From contig NZ_JASBYU010000018.1 in assembly GCF_029983815.1 (NCBI RefSeq), positions 1-33,342 on the forward strand: a DNA stretch of 33,342 bases, written 5' to 3'. The notes below the pieces were generated by a model, which had not been told where the DNA came from, did not search any database, and saw only the letters and a list, made by a program, of their open reading frames with translations. Both the position numbers and the translations under genes were made by a program. Source of the DNA: Lagierella sp. GTDB taxonomy: Bacteria; Bacillota; Clostridia; Tissierellales; Peptoniphilaceae. The first letter of the stretch is position 1. Every line of letters starts with the position of its first letter. This document shows positions 26,193 through 33,290 of the stretch, one piece after another.

Positions 26193-27245
26193 GTGATAAT
26201 TACGAACTGGAATATAAGTTATGAAGATAGTTTAGAGCTTAAAGATAAAATTTATGTGGATATTAGATCTCCTTTGGAATATAGTTCAGAGACAATTCCT
26301 GGGGCAATAAATCTATATCTATTTACCGATGAGGAAAGAAGGGTCATAGGAGAAACCTATGTCCATCAGTCTACGGAATTGGCAAAGAAAAAGGGTATTG
26401 AATTCGTTTCAAAGAGACTTCCGGCATTGGTGTCTGAAATTTTAGAGCTGGAACATCAGTATAAGAGCATTGTAATATTCTGTTCAAGGGGTGGCTATAG
26501 AAGTAAATCCCTTGTTGGACTTTTAAACTCACTGGACATCAAGGTCTATAGACTAATTGACGGATATAAGGGATATAGAAGGTTTATTAGGGAGAACTTG
26601 GACCTACTTTCAAAGTCCATTAAGCCAATTGTTTTATATGGCAATACAGGTTGCGGAAAGACCAAGATCTTACACCTGTTAAAGAAAAAAGATATACCCA
26701 CAATTGACTTAGAAGCACTTGCAAGTCATAGAGGTTCCATTCTAGGTCATGTAGGATTAAAGGAGCAGCCTTCTCAAAAGATGTTTGAGTCCTTACTATT
26801 TGAAGAACTGTCTAAGTATAGGGATAGGTGGGTCTTTGTTGAGGGAGAGTCCTCGAAGATAGGAAGGATAAACCTTCCAAAGTCCCTTTTGGAAAACATG
26901 AGAAATTCCTTTACTATTTTAGTAAAGTCTCCTATGGAACACAGAGTTAGTAACCTTGTGGAGGAATATGGTCAAAGGGAAAATAAAACCCAATTAATAG
27001 ACTCATTAAAGAAACTTAGTGGCTATATTTCAAAGGAGAATATTGAAAAACTGATAGACCGTATAGAAAAGGGAGAACTTTCTTATGTAGCAAGACTACT
27101 ATGTGAGAACTACTATGATAAAAGATATAAGAAAAGGGACTATGATGATGTGTTAGAAAATAGGAATGAAGAAGAATCCGCCAATTTATTGGTAGAGCTT
27201 TACAACATTATGGACCTAGTTCCAAAGATTATGAAAAGCAAGTAA
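26193..27245 (+). CDS. selU: tRNA 2-selenouridine synthase (350 aa)
   Basis: Converts 2-thiouridine at the wobble base of tRNA-Lys/Glu/Gln to 2-selenouridine through a geranylated intermediate (also named mnmH, ybbB). The N-terminal rhodanese domain has the active-site C97 in CSRGGYRS. A P-loop GNTGCGKT at 150-157 opens the C-terminal domain, with SHRGSILGHVG following near 178-188. The length of about 350 is normal. The selenophosphate synthetase it depends on is not in this window. The start is uncertain: GTG at 26193 overlaps the only ribosome site (AGGAG 26189-26193), whereas the in-frame ATT at 26199 has ideal spacing. The coordinates use the GTG. Confidence 0.93.
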   Translation: MIITNWNISYEDSLELKDKIYVDIRSPLEYSSETIPGAINLYLFTDEERRVIGETYVHQSTELAKKKGIEFVSKRLPALVSEILELEHQYKSIVIFCSRGGYRSKSLVGLLNSLDIKVYRLIDGYKGYRRFIRENLDLLSKSIKPIVLYGNTGCGKTKILHLLKKKDIPTIDLEALASHRGSILGHVGLKEQPSQKMFESLLFEELSKYRDRWVFVEGESSKIGRINLPKSLLENMRNSFTILVKSPMEHRVSNLVEEYGQRENKTQLIDSLKKLSGYISKENIEKLIDRIEKGELSYVARLLCENYYDKRYKKRDYDDVLENRNEEESANLLVELYNIMDLVPKIMKSK

Positions 27246-27263
27246 AAGTCCTTTAACTTTTAT

Positions 27264-27292
27264 TTGACTTTTCTTTTAAAATCTAATATAAT
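27264..27292 (+). promoter_or_regulatory. Promoter of the tRNA-Ser / SRP RNA unit
   Basis: TTGACT (27264-27269), a 17-base spacer and TATAAT (27287-27292) lie 15 bases before the tRNA. This is strong, as expected for stable RNA. Confidence 0.88.
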
Positions 27293-27306
27293 TAACATCT
27301 GTACTT

Positions 27307-27397
27307 GGAGAATTGTCCGAGCGGCTGAAGGAGCACGATTGGAAATCGTGTAGGCGTGATGAGCGTCTCGAGGGTTCAAATCCCTCATTCTCCGCCA
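27307..27397 (+). tRNA. tRNA-Ser (anticodon GGA)
   Basis: The acceptor stem GGAGAAT (27307-27313) pairs with ATTCTCC (27387-27393), then a G and an encoded CCA (27395-27397). The anticodon stem-loop is ACGATT-GGA-AATCGT, giving GGA, which reads UCC and UCU. A long variable arm (GCGTGATGAGCGTC region) fits a class II serine tRNA, and GGTTCAAATCC is the T arm. Confidence 0.97.
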
Positions 27398-27660
27398 AGC
27401 ACTAGACGGGGAACTAGCGATGCCCTGAACCTGCAATCGCTACAGCAGGGTTGAATTCCCGGCCTCGGCTTCTTACAATTTAAGTCTGCCCTATGTAAGT
27501 GGTGTTGACAAGCGGGTCTTACGCAACAGGAACCTATGAACCTGGTCAGATCGGGAACGAAGCAGCCATAAGTAGTCATTTCTGTGTGCCGTGAGGGTGC
27601 CTACTTCGAGCTAACTGCATAGGTAACGTTAAGAGGTGATTAGTCAAAGCCGGGTGTGCT
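27398..27660 (+). ncRNA. ffs: Signal recognition particle RNA, long Firmicute type with Alu domain
   Basis: This is the RNA core of the particle that targets nascent membrane and secreted proteins through Ffh and FtsY. The helix-8 motif with a GGAA tetraloop (27544-27567) and the flanking GTCAG and AGCAG internal-loop strands are intact. The 5' part matches the Bacillus Alu domain by eye (GATGCCCTGAACCTGCAATC, then AGCAGGGTTGAATTCCC). The ends pair as AGCAC (27398-27402) with GTGCT (27656-27660), giving about 263 bases, close to the Bacillus scRNA size. The 5' end lies directly against the tRNA-Ser CCA. Exact mature ends are inferred. Confidence 0.95.
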
Positions 27661-27681
27661 ACATAAATCATTCAAACCCCA

Positions 27682-27703
27682 TACATCCAATATTTTGGAT
27701 GTA
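27682..27703 (+). terminator. Hairpin after SRP RNA, possible first terminator
   Basis: TACATCCA (27682-27689) pairs with TGGATGTA (27696-27703). The tail is GTATTTTAG, a poor T run, so this may be a 3' processing or stability hairpin rather than a full terminator. Confidence 0.5.
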
Positions 27704-27743
27704 GTATTTTAGCCCAACTTTTAAATCGGCTATAACTTTATAA

Positions 27744-27787
27744 ACTATCCTATTATTTGGTTATCGTAATAGGATAGTTTTTTTATT
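27744..27787. terminator. Strong terminator of the tRNA-SRP RNA unit, facing the pspC-like gene
   Basis: A 14-bp stem (AAACTATCCTATTA 27744-27757 with TAATAGGATAGTTT 27769-27782) runs into TTTTTT on the plus strand. The minus-strand unit that ends at 27812 meets the same hairpin, with a weaker tail. Confidence 0.9.
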
Positions 27788-27811
27788 GTCCAATATTAAA
27801 ATTCAACCACA

Positions 27812-28081
27812 TTATTCTATGGTTATATCCTCATCCTCTTCCTTCTGTCTTTGTGAGAAGCTATTGTCCTTAAAGTTATCCTTTTCTCCATAGATATCCT
27901 CTTTCCATGGCAGGATTATCGCCGCAATTATATACATAACAAGTCCTGTGAAATAAAATAGACTTAGTAGGGCAGTTGCAAGTCTTACAATTGAAACGTC
28001 AATGTCAAAGTATTCAGAAAGACCTAGGCAAACTCCTGCCACCATCTTGCCCTCTCTAACCTTATATAATCTCTTATCCAT
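27812..28081 (-). CDS. PspC-domain small membrane protein (89 aa)
   Basis: One PspC domain covers about residues 3-60: the basic LYKVREGKMVAGVCLGLSEYF start with its Gly-rich motif, then a hydrophobic hairpin (LATALLSLFYFTGLVMYIIAAIILP). A short acidic, highly charged tail follows. PspC proteins sense or respond to membrane stress in some bacteria, but stand-alone Firmicute versions are of unclear role. AGAGGTGT precedes the ATG; the gap to folA is 2 bases, so it is the last gene of the cysS-thyA-folA unit. No pspA or other phage-shock gene is present. Confidence 0.88.
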   Translation of the reverse strand: MDKRLYKVREGKMVAGVCLGLSEYFDIDVSIVRLATALLSLFYFTGLVMYIIAAIILPWKEDIYGEKDNFKDNSFSQRQKEEDEDITIE

Positions 28082-28083
28082 GT

Positions 28084-28587
28084 CTACACCTCTTTTACCT
28101 TTAGGTTTTTGTACCAGTTAAAACTATATTCTATGCCTTCCCAGGAGCATTTTTCGGTTTCGTTACAAAGCTTCCAATCCTTTTTTTCATCTAGGTTTGG
28201 AAAGAAAGCTTGAACTCCCGGAAATTCCTTATCTATCTTTGTGACAATACATTCTTCACAATAGTCTAGAAACTGTCTATATACCGAGTCTCCCCCAATT
28301 ATCATAATTTCGTCAGGAGGATACTTAGAAACCTCTTCAAGGGCTTCTTCCACACTTCTAACTACAACCACATTGTCCCTTTCCTCCATGGACTTTGAAA
28401 CCACAATATTTTTCCTATGTTTTAATGGCCTTCCCCCAGGAAGGGACTCCAAGGTGTTCCTACCCATGAGGACAACTTTCCCCTTGGTTTGATCCACAAA
28501 AAATTTCATATCGTCGGGGATGGAGATAAGCATTTCGTTGTCTTTCCCAATTCCCCAGTTTTTATCCACTGCAACTATCGCTTTCAT
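28084..28587 (-). CDS. folA: Dihydrofolate reductase (167 aa)
   Basis: Reduces dihydrofolate to tetrahydrofolate with NADPH, replacing the cofactor oxidised by thymidylate synthase. The sequence shows the opening AIVAVDKNWGIGKDNEML with the Met20-loop motif, the active-site acid in IPDDMKFF (near residue 25-26), LMGRNTLESLPG for NADPH binding, and IMIIGGDSVYRQF as the second cofactor motif. Length is normal (about 160-170). GGAG precedes the ATG. It lies 61 bases after thyA, the classical thyA-folA pairing. Trimethoprim sensitivity cannot be judged by eye. Confidence 0.95.
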   Translation of the reverse strand: MKAIVAVDKNWGIGKDNEMLISIPDDMKFFVDQTKGKVVLMGRNTLESLPGGRPLKHRKNIVVSKSMEERDNVVVVRSVEEALEEVSKYPPDEIMIIGGDSVYRQFLDYCEECIVTKIDKEFPGVQAFFPNLDEKKDWKLCNETEKCSWEGIEYSFNWYKNLKVKEV

Positions 28588-28648
28588 CTTTTACTCCTTA
28601 ACTGCACTCTTAATCAATGAAACCTCTATCCTTATTAAAAACCCTATA

Positions 28649-29479
28649 CTATATAGCTACTGGAATATCCTTTATCTGTTCCCCAGCTTCATATCCTTCT
28701 AGGGAAAAGTCATCTACTGTAAAATCATAAAAGTCCTTTATATCCTTATTTATTATAAGTTTTGGCGCTTCATAGGCCTTTCTTTCTATCAATTCTTTAA
28801 TTATCGGTATATGCCTATCGTAGATATGGGCGTCGGAAATTACATGGACCAACTCTCCTACTTCCAGGTTAGACACTTGCGCAAACATATGCATCAAAAT
28901 AGAATATTGAACCACATTCCAGTTATTTGCAGCTAGAATATCCTGGGATCGTTGATTTAAAATTCCATTTAATCTATTTCCTGTAACATTGAAAGTCATG
29001 GAATATGCGCATGGGTAAAGCTGCATTTCATGAAGGTCCTCAAAGTTATATATATTGGTCATAATCCTTCTGGAATAGGGGTTGTTTTTTAAGTCAAATA
29101 GAACCCTATCCACCTGGTCGAACTCCCCTTCTCTGTATTTATGTTTTATTCCCAGCTGATAGCCGTAGGCCTTCCCTATAGTACCCTCTTCGTCAGTCCA
29201 ACTATTCCAAATAGAGGACTTGAGTTCAGAAACCCTATTGGATTTCTTTTGCCAAATCCACAAGAGTTCATCCACTGCAAGTTTAAGAGGCGTTGGCCTT
29301 AGGGTCAATATGGGAAATTCTTTGGAAAGGTCGTATCTATTTACAACGCCAAACTTTTTAATCGTATGAGCAGGTGTTCCATCAGCCCATACAGGCCTAA
29401 CTTTTTGACCTTCAGAAGAGTATCCACTTTCAAGAATATCCTTACACATATCTATAAAAATTTCATCAGCTCTGCTCAT
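28649..29479 (-). CDS. thyA: Thymidylate synthase (276 aa)
   Basis: Makes dTMP from dUMP with methylene-tetrahydrofolate. The catalytic cysteine is C157 in LYPCAYSMTF. QRSQD (176-180) matches the phosphate-binding QRSxD. N188 and HIY (about 218-220) match the dUMP-binding Asn and His-x-Tyr. R28 and R137-R138 match the phosphate arginines. The residue after the catalytic cysteine is Ala158, where most enzymes have His (PCH); Bacillus/phage-phi3T-type enzymes also deviate there. The ATG at 29479 has AGAGGTGG upstream and starts 10 bases after cysS. Length is close to the E. coli enzyme (264). Confidence 0.94.
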   Translation of the reverse strand: MSRADEIFIDMCKDILESGYSSEGQKVRPVWADGTPAHTIKKFGVVNRYDLSKEFPILTLRPTPLKLAVDELLWIWQKKSNRVSELKSSIWNSWTDEEGTIGKAYGYQLGIKHKYREGEFDQVDRVLFDLKNNPYSRRIMTNIYNFEDLHEMQLYPCAYSMTFNVTGNRLNGILNQRSQDILAANNWNVVQYSILMHMFAQVSNLEVGELVHVISDAHIYDRHIPIIKELIERKAYEAPKLIINKDIKDFYDFTVDDFSLEGYEAGEQIKDIPVAI

Positions 29480-29489
29480 TTTCCACCTC

Positions 29490-30890
29490 TTATTTAATGA
29501 TTTCCCAGGTCACTCCGTCCCTGGTATCCTTTAATTTTATACCCATTTCAGCGAGTTTGTCCCTGATTTCATCGGCTTTTTTAAAGTCCTTTTCAGACCT
29601 TGCCCTAGTTCTTTCTTCAATCATCTTCTCCACAAACTCATCTAGATTTTCCTTCTCTTCCTTCTTTGTCAAAATTCCTAAAACTTCCGCCAAGGCATTT
29701 AGGGAATCTAAAGTCTTTTGAACAAGCTCTTTTGAAGAGTCTTCGTTTAAATTGGTATTAGCAAATTTAACCAAGTCGTAGATAGAAGTTACACCATCTG
29801 CAGTGTTTAAATCGTCATCCATGGCTTCTTCAAAGCTTTCCACTATACTATCTACTTCCTTTAATAGCTCTTCCGAAGCGTCTTTTTCCTTTGCATTTTC
29901 AAGTAAGTTTTCAATTCTCTTCTTTCCGTTATAAAGTCTTTCAAGTCCGTTTTTTGTCGCTTCCATCACGTCTTTACTGAAGTTTATAGGCTTTCTATAG
30001 TGGACGGATAGAAGCCAAAACCTTACAACTTCCAAGTCATAGGACTTGCCAATATCATTTAGTAAAAAGAAATTGCCCTTTGACTTACTCATCTTCTCGT
30101 TGTCCACAGTTATCATGGAATTGTGCATCCAATAATTTGCAAAGTTCTTGTCATGAAGGGACTCGGATTGGGCTATTTCATTTTCATGGTGAGGAAATTG
30201 TAGGTCTTCTCCTCCTGCATGAATGTCTATGGTGTCCCCTAGGATGGAGCCTGCCATAACAGAACATTCTAGATGCCAGCCCGGTCTGCCCATGCCCCAT
30301 GGTGACTCCCATGCCGGCTCTGATTCTTCTTTTCTCCTCTTCCAAAGGGCAAAGTCCATGGCGTTTCTCTTTTCAGAGGAGACTTCTATTCTCTTTCCAG
30401 CCTGTAATTCTTCTATATTTTTCTTTGATAGCTTTCCATAGTCCTTGGCCTTTGTAATATCAAAATATACATCTCCATCTACATTGTAAGCTATGTCTTT
30501 ATCTTCCAGGCCCTTAACAAACTCTATCATCTTGCCTATATATTCTGTGGCTCTTGGGTGAATCGTTGCATCTTCGTTGAAGTTTAAGTCTCTGGAGTTG
30601 TCCAGATAGGCCTGGATGTATTTTTTTGTTATCTCTGTATAATCCACCTTTTCTTGTTTTGCCTTTTCAATAATCTTATCGTCAATGTCTGTAAAATTGC
30701 TTACATATTTTACTTCGTATCCCTTGTATTGAAAATATCTTCTTAAGGTATCAAAAACCACCATTGGTCTTGCGTTACCAACGTGAATATAGTTATATAC
30801 TGTAGGTCCACAAACATAGATACCAACTTTGTTTTCTTCTATAGGAACGAACTCTTCTTTTTTTCTAGTCATGGTATTATATACTTTCAT
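29490..30890 (-). CDS. cysS: Cysteinyl-tRNA synthetase (466 aa)
   Basis: Charges tRNA-Cys in the cytoplasm. CGPTVYNYIHVGNARP (about residues 27-42) holds the zinc-binding cysteine and the HIGH-type HVGN. The other zinc ligands fit WHLECS and HHENE (HAGGEDLQFPHHENEIAQSE). The KMSKS loop reads KMSKSKGN. The helical C-terminal anticodon region ends in DTRDGVTWE. AAGGAGG precedes the ATG. Length is normal (about 465). A Cys-type T-box lies directly upstream, and thyA follows after 10 bases. Confidence 0.96.
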   Translation of the reverse strand: MKVYNTMTRKKEEFVPIEENKVGIYVCGPTVYNYIHVGNARPMVVFDTLRRYFQYKGYEVKYVSNFTDIDDKIIEKAKQEKVDYTEITKKYIQAYLDNSRDLNFNEDATIHPRATEYIGKMIEFVKGLEDKDIAYNVDGDVYFDITKAKDYGKLSKKNIEELQAGKRIEVSSEKRNAMDFALWKRRKEESEPAWESPWGMGRPGWHLECSVMAGSILGDTIDIHAGGEDLQFPHHENEIAQSESLHDKNFANYWMHNSMITVDNEKMSKSKGNFFLLNDIGKSYDLEVVRFWLLSVHYRKPINFSKDVMEATKNGLERLYNGKKRIENLLENAKEKDASEELLKEVDSIVESFEEAMDDDLNTADGVTSIYDLVKFANTNLNEDSSKELVQKTLDSLNALAEVLGILTKKEEKENLDEFVEKMIEERTRARSEKDFKKADEIRDKLAEMGIKLKDTRDGVTWEIIK

Positions 30891-30934
30891 ACAATCCTCC
30901 TTGTAAACATGGTAATTCTAAAATTCTTGTCTAT

Positions 30935-30965
30935 AAAATAAAAGTCTCCTGCACATGCAAGAGAC
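30935..30965 (-). terminator. Conditional terminator of the cysS T-box
   Basis: GTCTCTTGCA (30965-30956) pairs with TGCAGGAGAC (30953-30944) on the minus strand, with a TTTTATTTT tail. Confidence 0.85.
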
Positions 30966-31133
30966 GAATAATCCGCGGTTCCACTCTAATTGATAAAATC
31001 CACTTAAGGGTTTTAACGGTGCCACCGGAATGTATTAAATCCATTATAACAAGCGCATAGGCCTACTAGGGTTAAAACATTTCACCAGACTGTTTCTCTC
31101 TAAAAACCCCTAAGTAGTTTTTTCTTGTTATCA
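30935..31133 (-). promoter_or_regulatory. T-box riboswitch of cysS (Cys)
   Basis: On the minus strand the leader shows closing pairing AACAAG/CTTGTT, the CTACTTAGGG/CCCTAGTAG arm of stem I, the AG box AGAGAG and CTGGTGA. The specifier is TGC (31057-31055), a cysteine codon placed between the CCCTAGTAG and CTTGTT strands. The T-box core GAGTGGAACCGCGG lies at 30986-30973. The element begins only about 8 bases after the upstream gene's stop codon. No convincing promoter is seen in front, so it probably acts on read-through from gltX. Confidence 0.92.
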
Positions 31134-31141
31134 ATCAGATC

Positions 31142-31657
31142 TTAAATCTCTGATTGTTCTTGATCGTATTCAATTCTTAAGTCCTTTATATCCTTAGCCT
31201 TACCCTTCATTATCTCCAAAATTGTTCCCTCTTCCTTTACATCAAAGCTCTTTGATTCAGAAGAGATTACTTCAAAGGAGTTTATAGGGGAATCTTTAGT
31301 GTTTTTGCCAAAGATTACAATATATCCATCCTTATCAGTTCCATAGTAAATGCTGTTTAGACTTTGAGACTTTACCTCTTCATATCTCTTTCTATACCTG
31401 GATTTAAAGAGAAAGTCCTTCTCGAAAACCATAATCTTAAGGGACTCTTTGTCCTTATTGTCTTCAGCTGCAAAGAATAGGATATCCTGTTCTTCCTTTA
31501 CCTTAGGGTCCTTGTAGTTTATCCTATCAACGCGACCATTGGAAATTTGATCGTAGCCATAGGTTTCATTATATTTATTGAATAGGACATATACGGCAGC
31601 AAAAAAAGCAGTAACAAATAAAATCAACAATAGTCCTGTAACAACTCTTTTTTTCAT
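31142..31657 (-). CDS. Small membrane-anchored protein of unknown function (171 aa)
   Basis: I do not recognise this family. The N-terminus (KKR, then about 8-28 hydrophobic) is one membrane anchor or uncleaved signal. The remaining 140 residues are charged, Lys/Asp/Glu-rich and probably extracytoplasmic, with a beta-like alternation and no cysteines. AAGGGG lies before the ATG, and the start follows the gltX stop by one base, so the two are cotranscribed. In Bacillus the equivalent slot between gltX and cysS holds cysE; this protein shares none of that enzyme's hexapeptide repeats. Confidence 0.75.
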   Translation of the reverse strand: MKKRVVTGLLLILFVTAFFAAVYVLFNKYNETYGYDQISNGRVDRINYKDPKVKEEQDILFFAAEDNKDKESLKIMVFEKDFLFKSRYRKRYEEVKSQSLNSIYYGTDKDGYIVIFGKNTKDSPINSFEVISSESKSFDVKEEGTILEIMKGKAKDIKDLRIEYDQEQSEI

Positions 31658-31658
31658 A

Positions 31659-33137
31659 CTATGCCCCTTGGTTAAAATCTTCCAGTCTCTTCATTAGACC
31701 CTCTTTACCAAGTATCATTATGATATTTACCAACTCGGGTCCATGAACATTTCCAGTGAGAACGGCTCTAACAGGCATATATAGATTTTTACCCTTTACG
31801 CCAGTAGCCTTTTGAATCTTTTTCATCACAGTCTTTGCAAATTCTTCATCCACTTCATCAACTTGTGAAAGCTCAGACTTAAATGCCTCTACAAGACTTG
31901 GAACCTGTTCTCCAGAAGCCATTTCCTTGGCATCTTCTTCTACAATTTCAATCTTGTCCTTAAATAGAAAAGCAGATTGCTCCACTATGTCGGATAATTT
32001 TGAAATGGACTCTTGGAAGGTAGAAGCTATCAGTTCAAGTTTTTCCTTGGAGATGTCCTCATCAACTTGGCCTGCTTCAACCATGTATGGTTTGATTCTA
32101 TCTGCAAGTTCAGAAACTTCCATGTCCCTTATATAATGTCCATTTACCCAATCAAGTTTTTCCTTATCAAAGACACCACCGGATTTTGAAACCCTTTTGA
32201 ATGTAAATTGGTCAATCAGCTCATCCATGGACAGTATTTCGTTATTTGTCTCTGGAGACCATCCAACTAACGCAAGATAGTTTACAAGACCCTGTGGCAA
32301 ATAACCCATCTCTCTAAAGTCCTCAACGGACACATCGTCATTTCTCTTGGAAAGCTTCTTACCAGACTTGTTTAAAACAGTTGGTAAATGAACATATTCT
32401 GGAGCTTCCCATCCCAATGCCTCATATAGGAAAACATGTTTTGGCGTTGAAGGCAACCATTCGTCGCCCCTAACAACATGGGTAATTCCCATTTCGTGGT
32501 CATCCACTACAACCGCAAAATGATAAGTAGGGAAACCATCGGATTTTATTAGGACTTGATCGTCCATGTCATTTGTGTTAATTGTGATTTTTCCTTTGAT
32601 GGCATCGTTAAATGAGATATTCTGGTTTGCAGGTAGCTTCATTCTTACAACATGCTTTTCCCCTGCAGCAATCCTCTCTTTTGCTTCCTCTAAGGAAACA
32701 CCTCTACAAAATCCATCATACCTTGGAATCATACCGTCAGCTTTTTGTTGTTCCCTAATCTGATCCAAACGTTCCTTGGTACAAAAACAGTAGTATGCCT
32801 TTCCCTCTTCAATTAGTTTATCCACATACTTATTGTAGATGCCTGCCTCAACCCTTTCAGACTGGATATAAGGAGCACAATCTCCAATATTTGTTACATT
32901 ACCATCTTCATCTAAAGTAACGCCCTCGTCAATTTCAATGCCAGCCCAAGACAGTTCCTTAAGTAAATTTTCAATGGCACCTTCAACATAACGGGTTCTA
33001 TCAGTATCTTCAATTCTTAAAATAAACTTGCCCTTTTGTCCACGAGCATATAAATAATTAAATAATGCAGTTCTAAGTCCACCAATGTGTAAGTAGCCAG
33101 TAGGACTTGGAGCAAAACGCAAACGTACCTCTTTCAT
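31659..33137 (-). CDS. gltX: Glutamyl-tRNA synthetase (492 aa)
   Basis: Charges tRNA-Glu, and possibly tRNA-Gln for later amidation, in the cytoplasm. The class I signature PSPTGYLHIGGLRTAL lies at residues 10-25. The zinc-binding-type region YYCFC follows near 118, then VVDDHEMGITHVVRGDEWLPS and the KLSKR loop in GKKLSKRNDD. The C-terminal helical anticodon domain is present. Length is normal (about 485). AGAAGGAG precedes the ATG. It heads the unit that continues into the small membrane protein and the T-box-cysS region. Confidence 0.96.
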   Translation of the reverse strand: MKEVRLRFAPSPTGYLHIGGLRTALFNYLYARGQKGKFILRIEDTDRTRYVEGAIENLLKELSWAGIEIDEGVTLDEDGNVTNIGDCAPYIQSERVEAGIYNKYVDKLIEEGKAYYCFCTKERLDQIREQQKADGMIPRYDGFCRGVSLEEAKERIAAGEKHVVRMKLPANQNISFNDAIKGKITINTNDMDDQVLIKSDGFPTYHFAVVVDDHEMGITHVVRGDEWLPSTPKHVFLYEALGWEAPEYVHLPTVLNKSGKKLSKRNDDVSVEDFREMGYLPQGLVNYLALVGWSPETNNEILSMDELIDQFTFKRVSKSGGVFDKEKLDWVNGHYIRDMEVSELADRIKPYMVEAGQVDEDISKEKLELIASTFQESISKLSDIVEQSAFLFKDKIEIVEEDAKEMASGEQVPSLVEAFKSELSQVDEVDEEFAKTVMKKIQKATGVKGKNLYMPVRAVLTGNVHGPELVNIIMILGKEGLMKRLEDFNQGA

Positions 33138-33167
33138 ATTCTCTCCTTCTATTACTAATCTATAATA

Positions 33168-33196
33168 AGTTTATCCATAAATGGAAGATTTTGCAA
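33168..33196 (-). promoter_or_regulatory. Probable promoter of gltX
   Basis: On the minus strand TTGCAA (33196-33191), a 17-base spacer and TAAACT (33173-33168) form a fair vegetative promoter about 30 bases before the gltX ATG. The -10 box has two mismatches. Confidence 0.5.
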
Positions 33197-33213
33197 TGTT
33201 ATTAGAGAAATGG

Positions 33214-33290
33214 GGAAGTTTTTTGCTTGCAAAACTTCCAGAAAACTTTTTTGCCTACTAGAAGTTGTTAGACGAAGTTTTATAAACTTC
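33214..33290. repeat. Cluster of GAAGTTT/AAACTTC inverted repeats upstream of gltX
   Basis: Two hairpins share one 7-base arm: GGAAGTTTT (33214-33222) with AAAACTTCC (33231-33239), and GAAGTTT (33274-33280) with AAACTTC (33284-33290). A partial GAAGTTG lies between. Neither is followed by a clean T run in the direction a gene to the right would need, so a terminator is not certain. They lie just upstream of the gltX promoter. The rest of 33138-33342 shows no gene. Confidence 0.55.

Noticed and set aside
27385..27579. 64-residue minus-strand reading frame
   Set aside because: It lies antisense to the end of tRNA-Ser and the SRP RNA; the Cys/Arg/Pro-rich translation is a by-product of GC-rich structural RNA and there is no ribosome site.
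27812..28081. A phage-shock (Psp) stress operon
   Set aside because: Only an isolated PspC domain is present; neighbours are folA and thyA and no pspA or regulator is seen.
31142..31657. cysE (serine acetyltransferase) by position between gltX and cysS
   Set aside because: The protein has an N-terminal membrane helix and no hexapeptide repeats, so the position argument fails.
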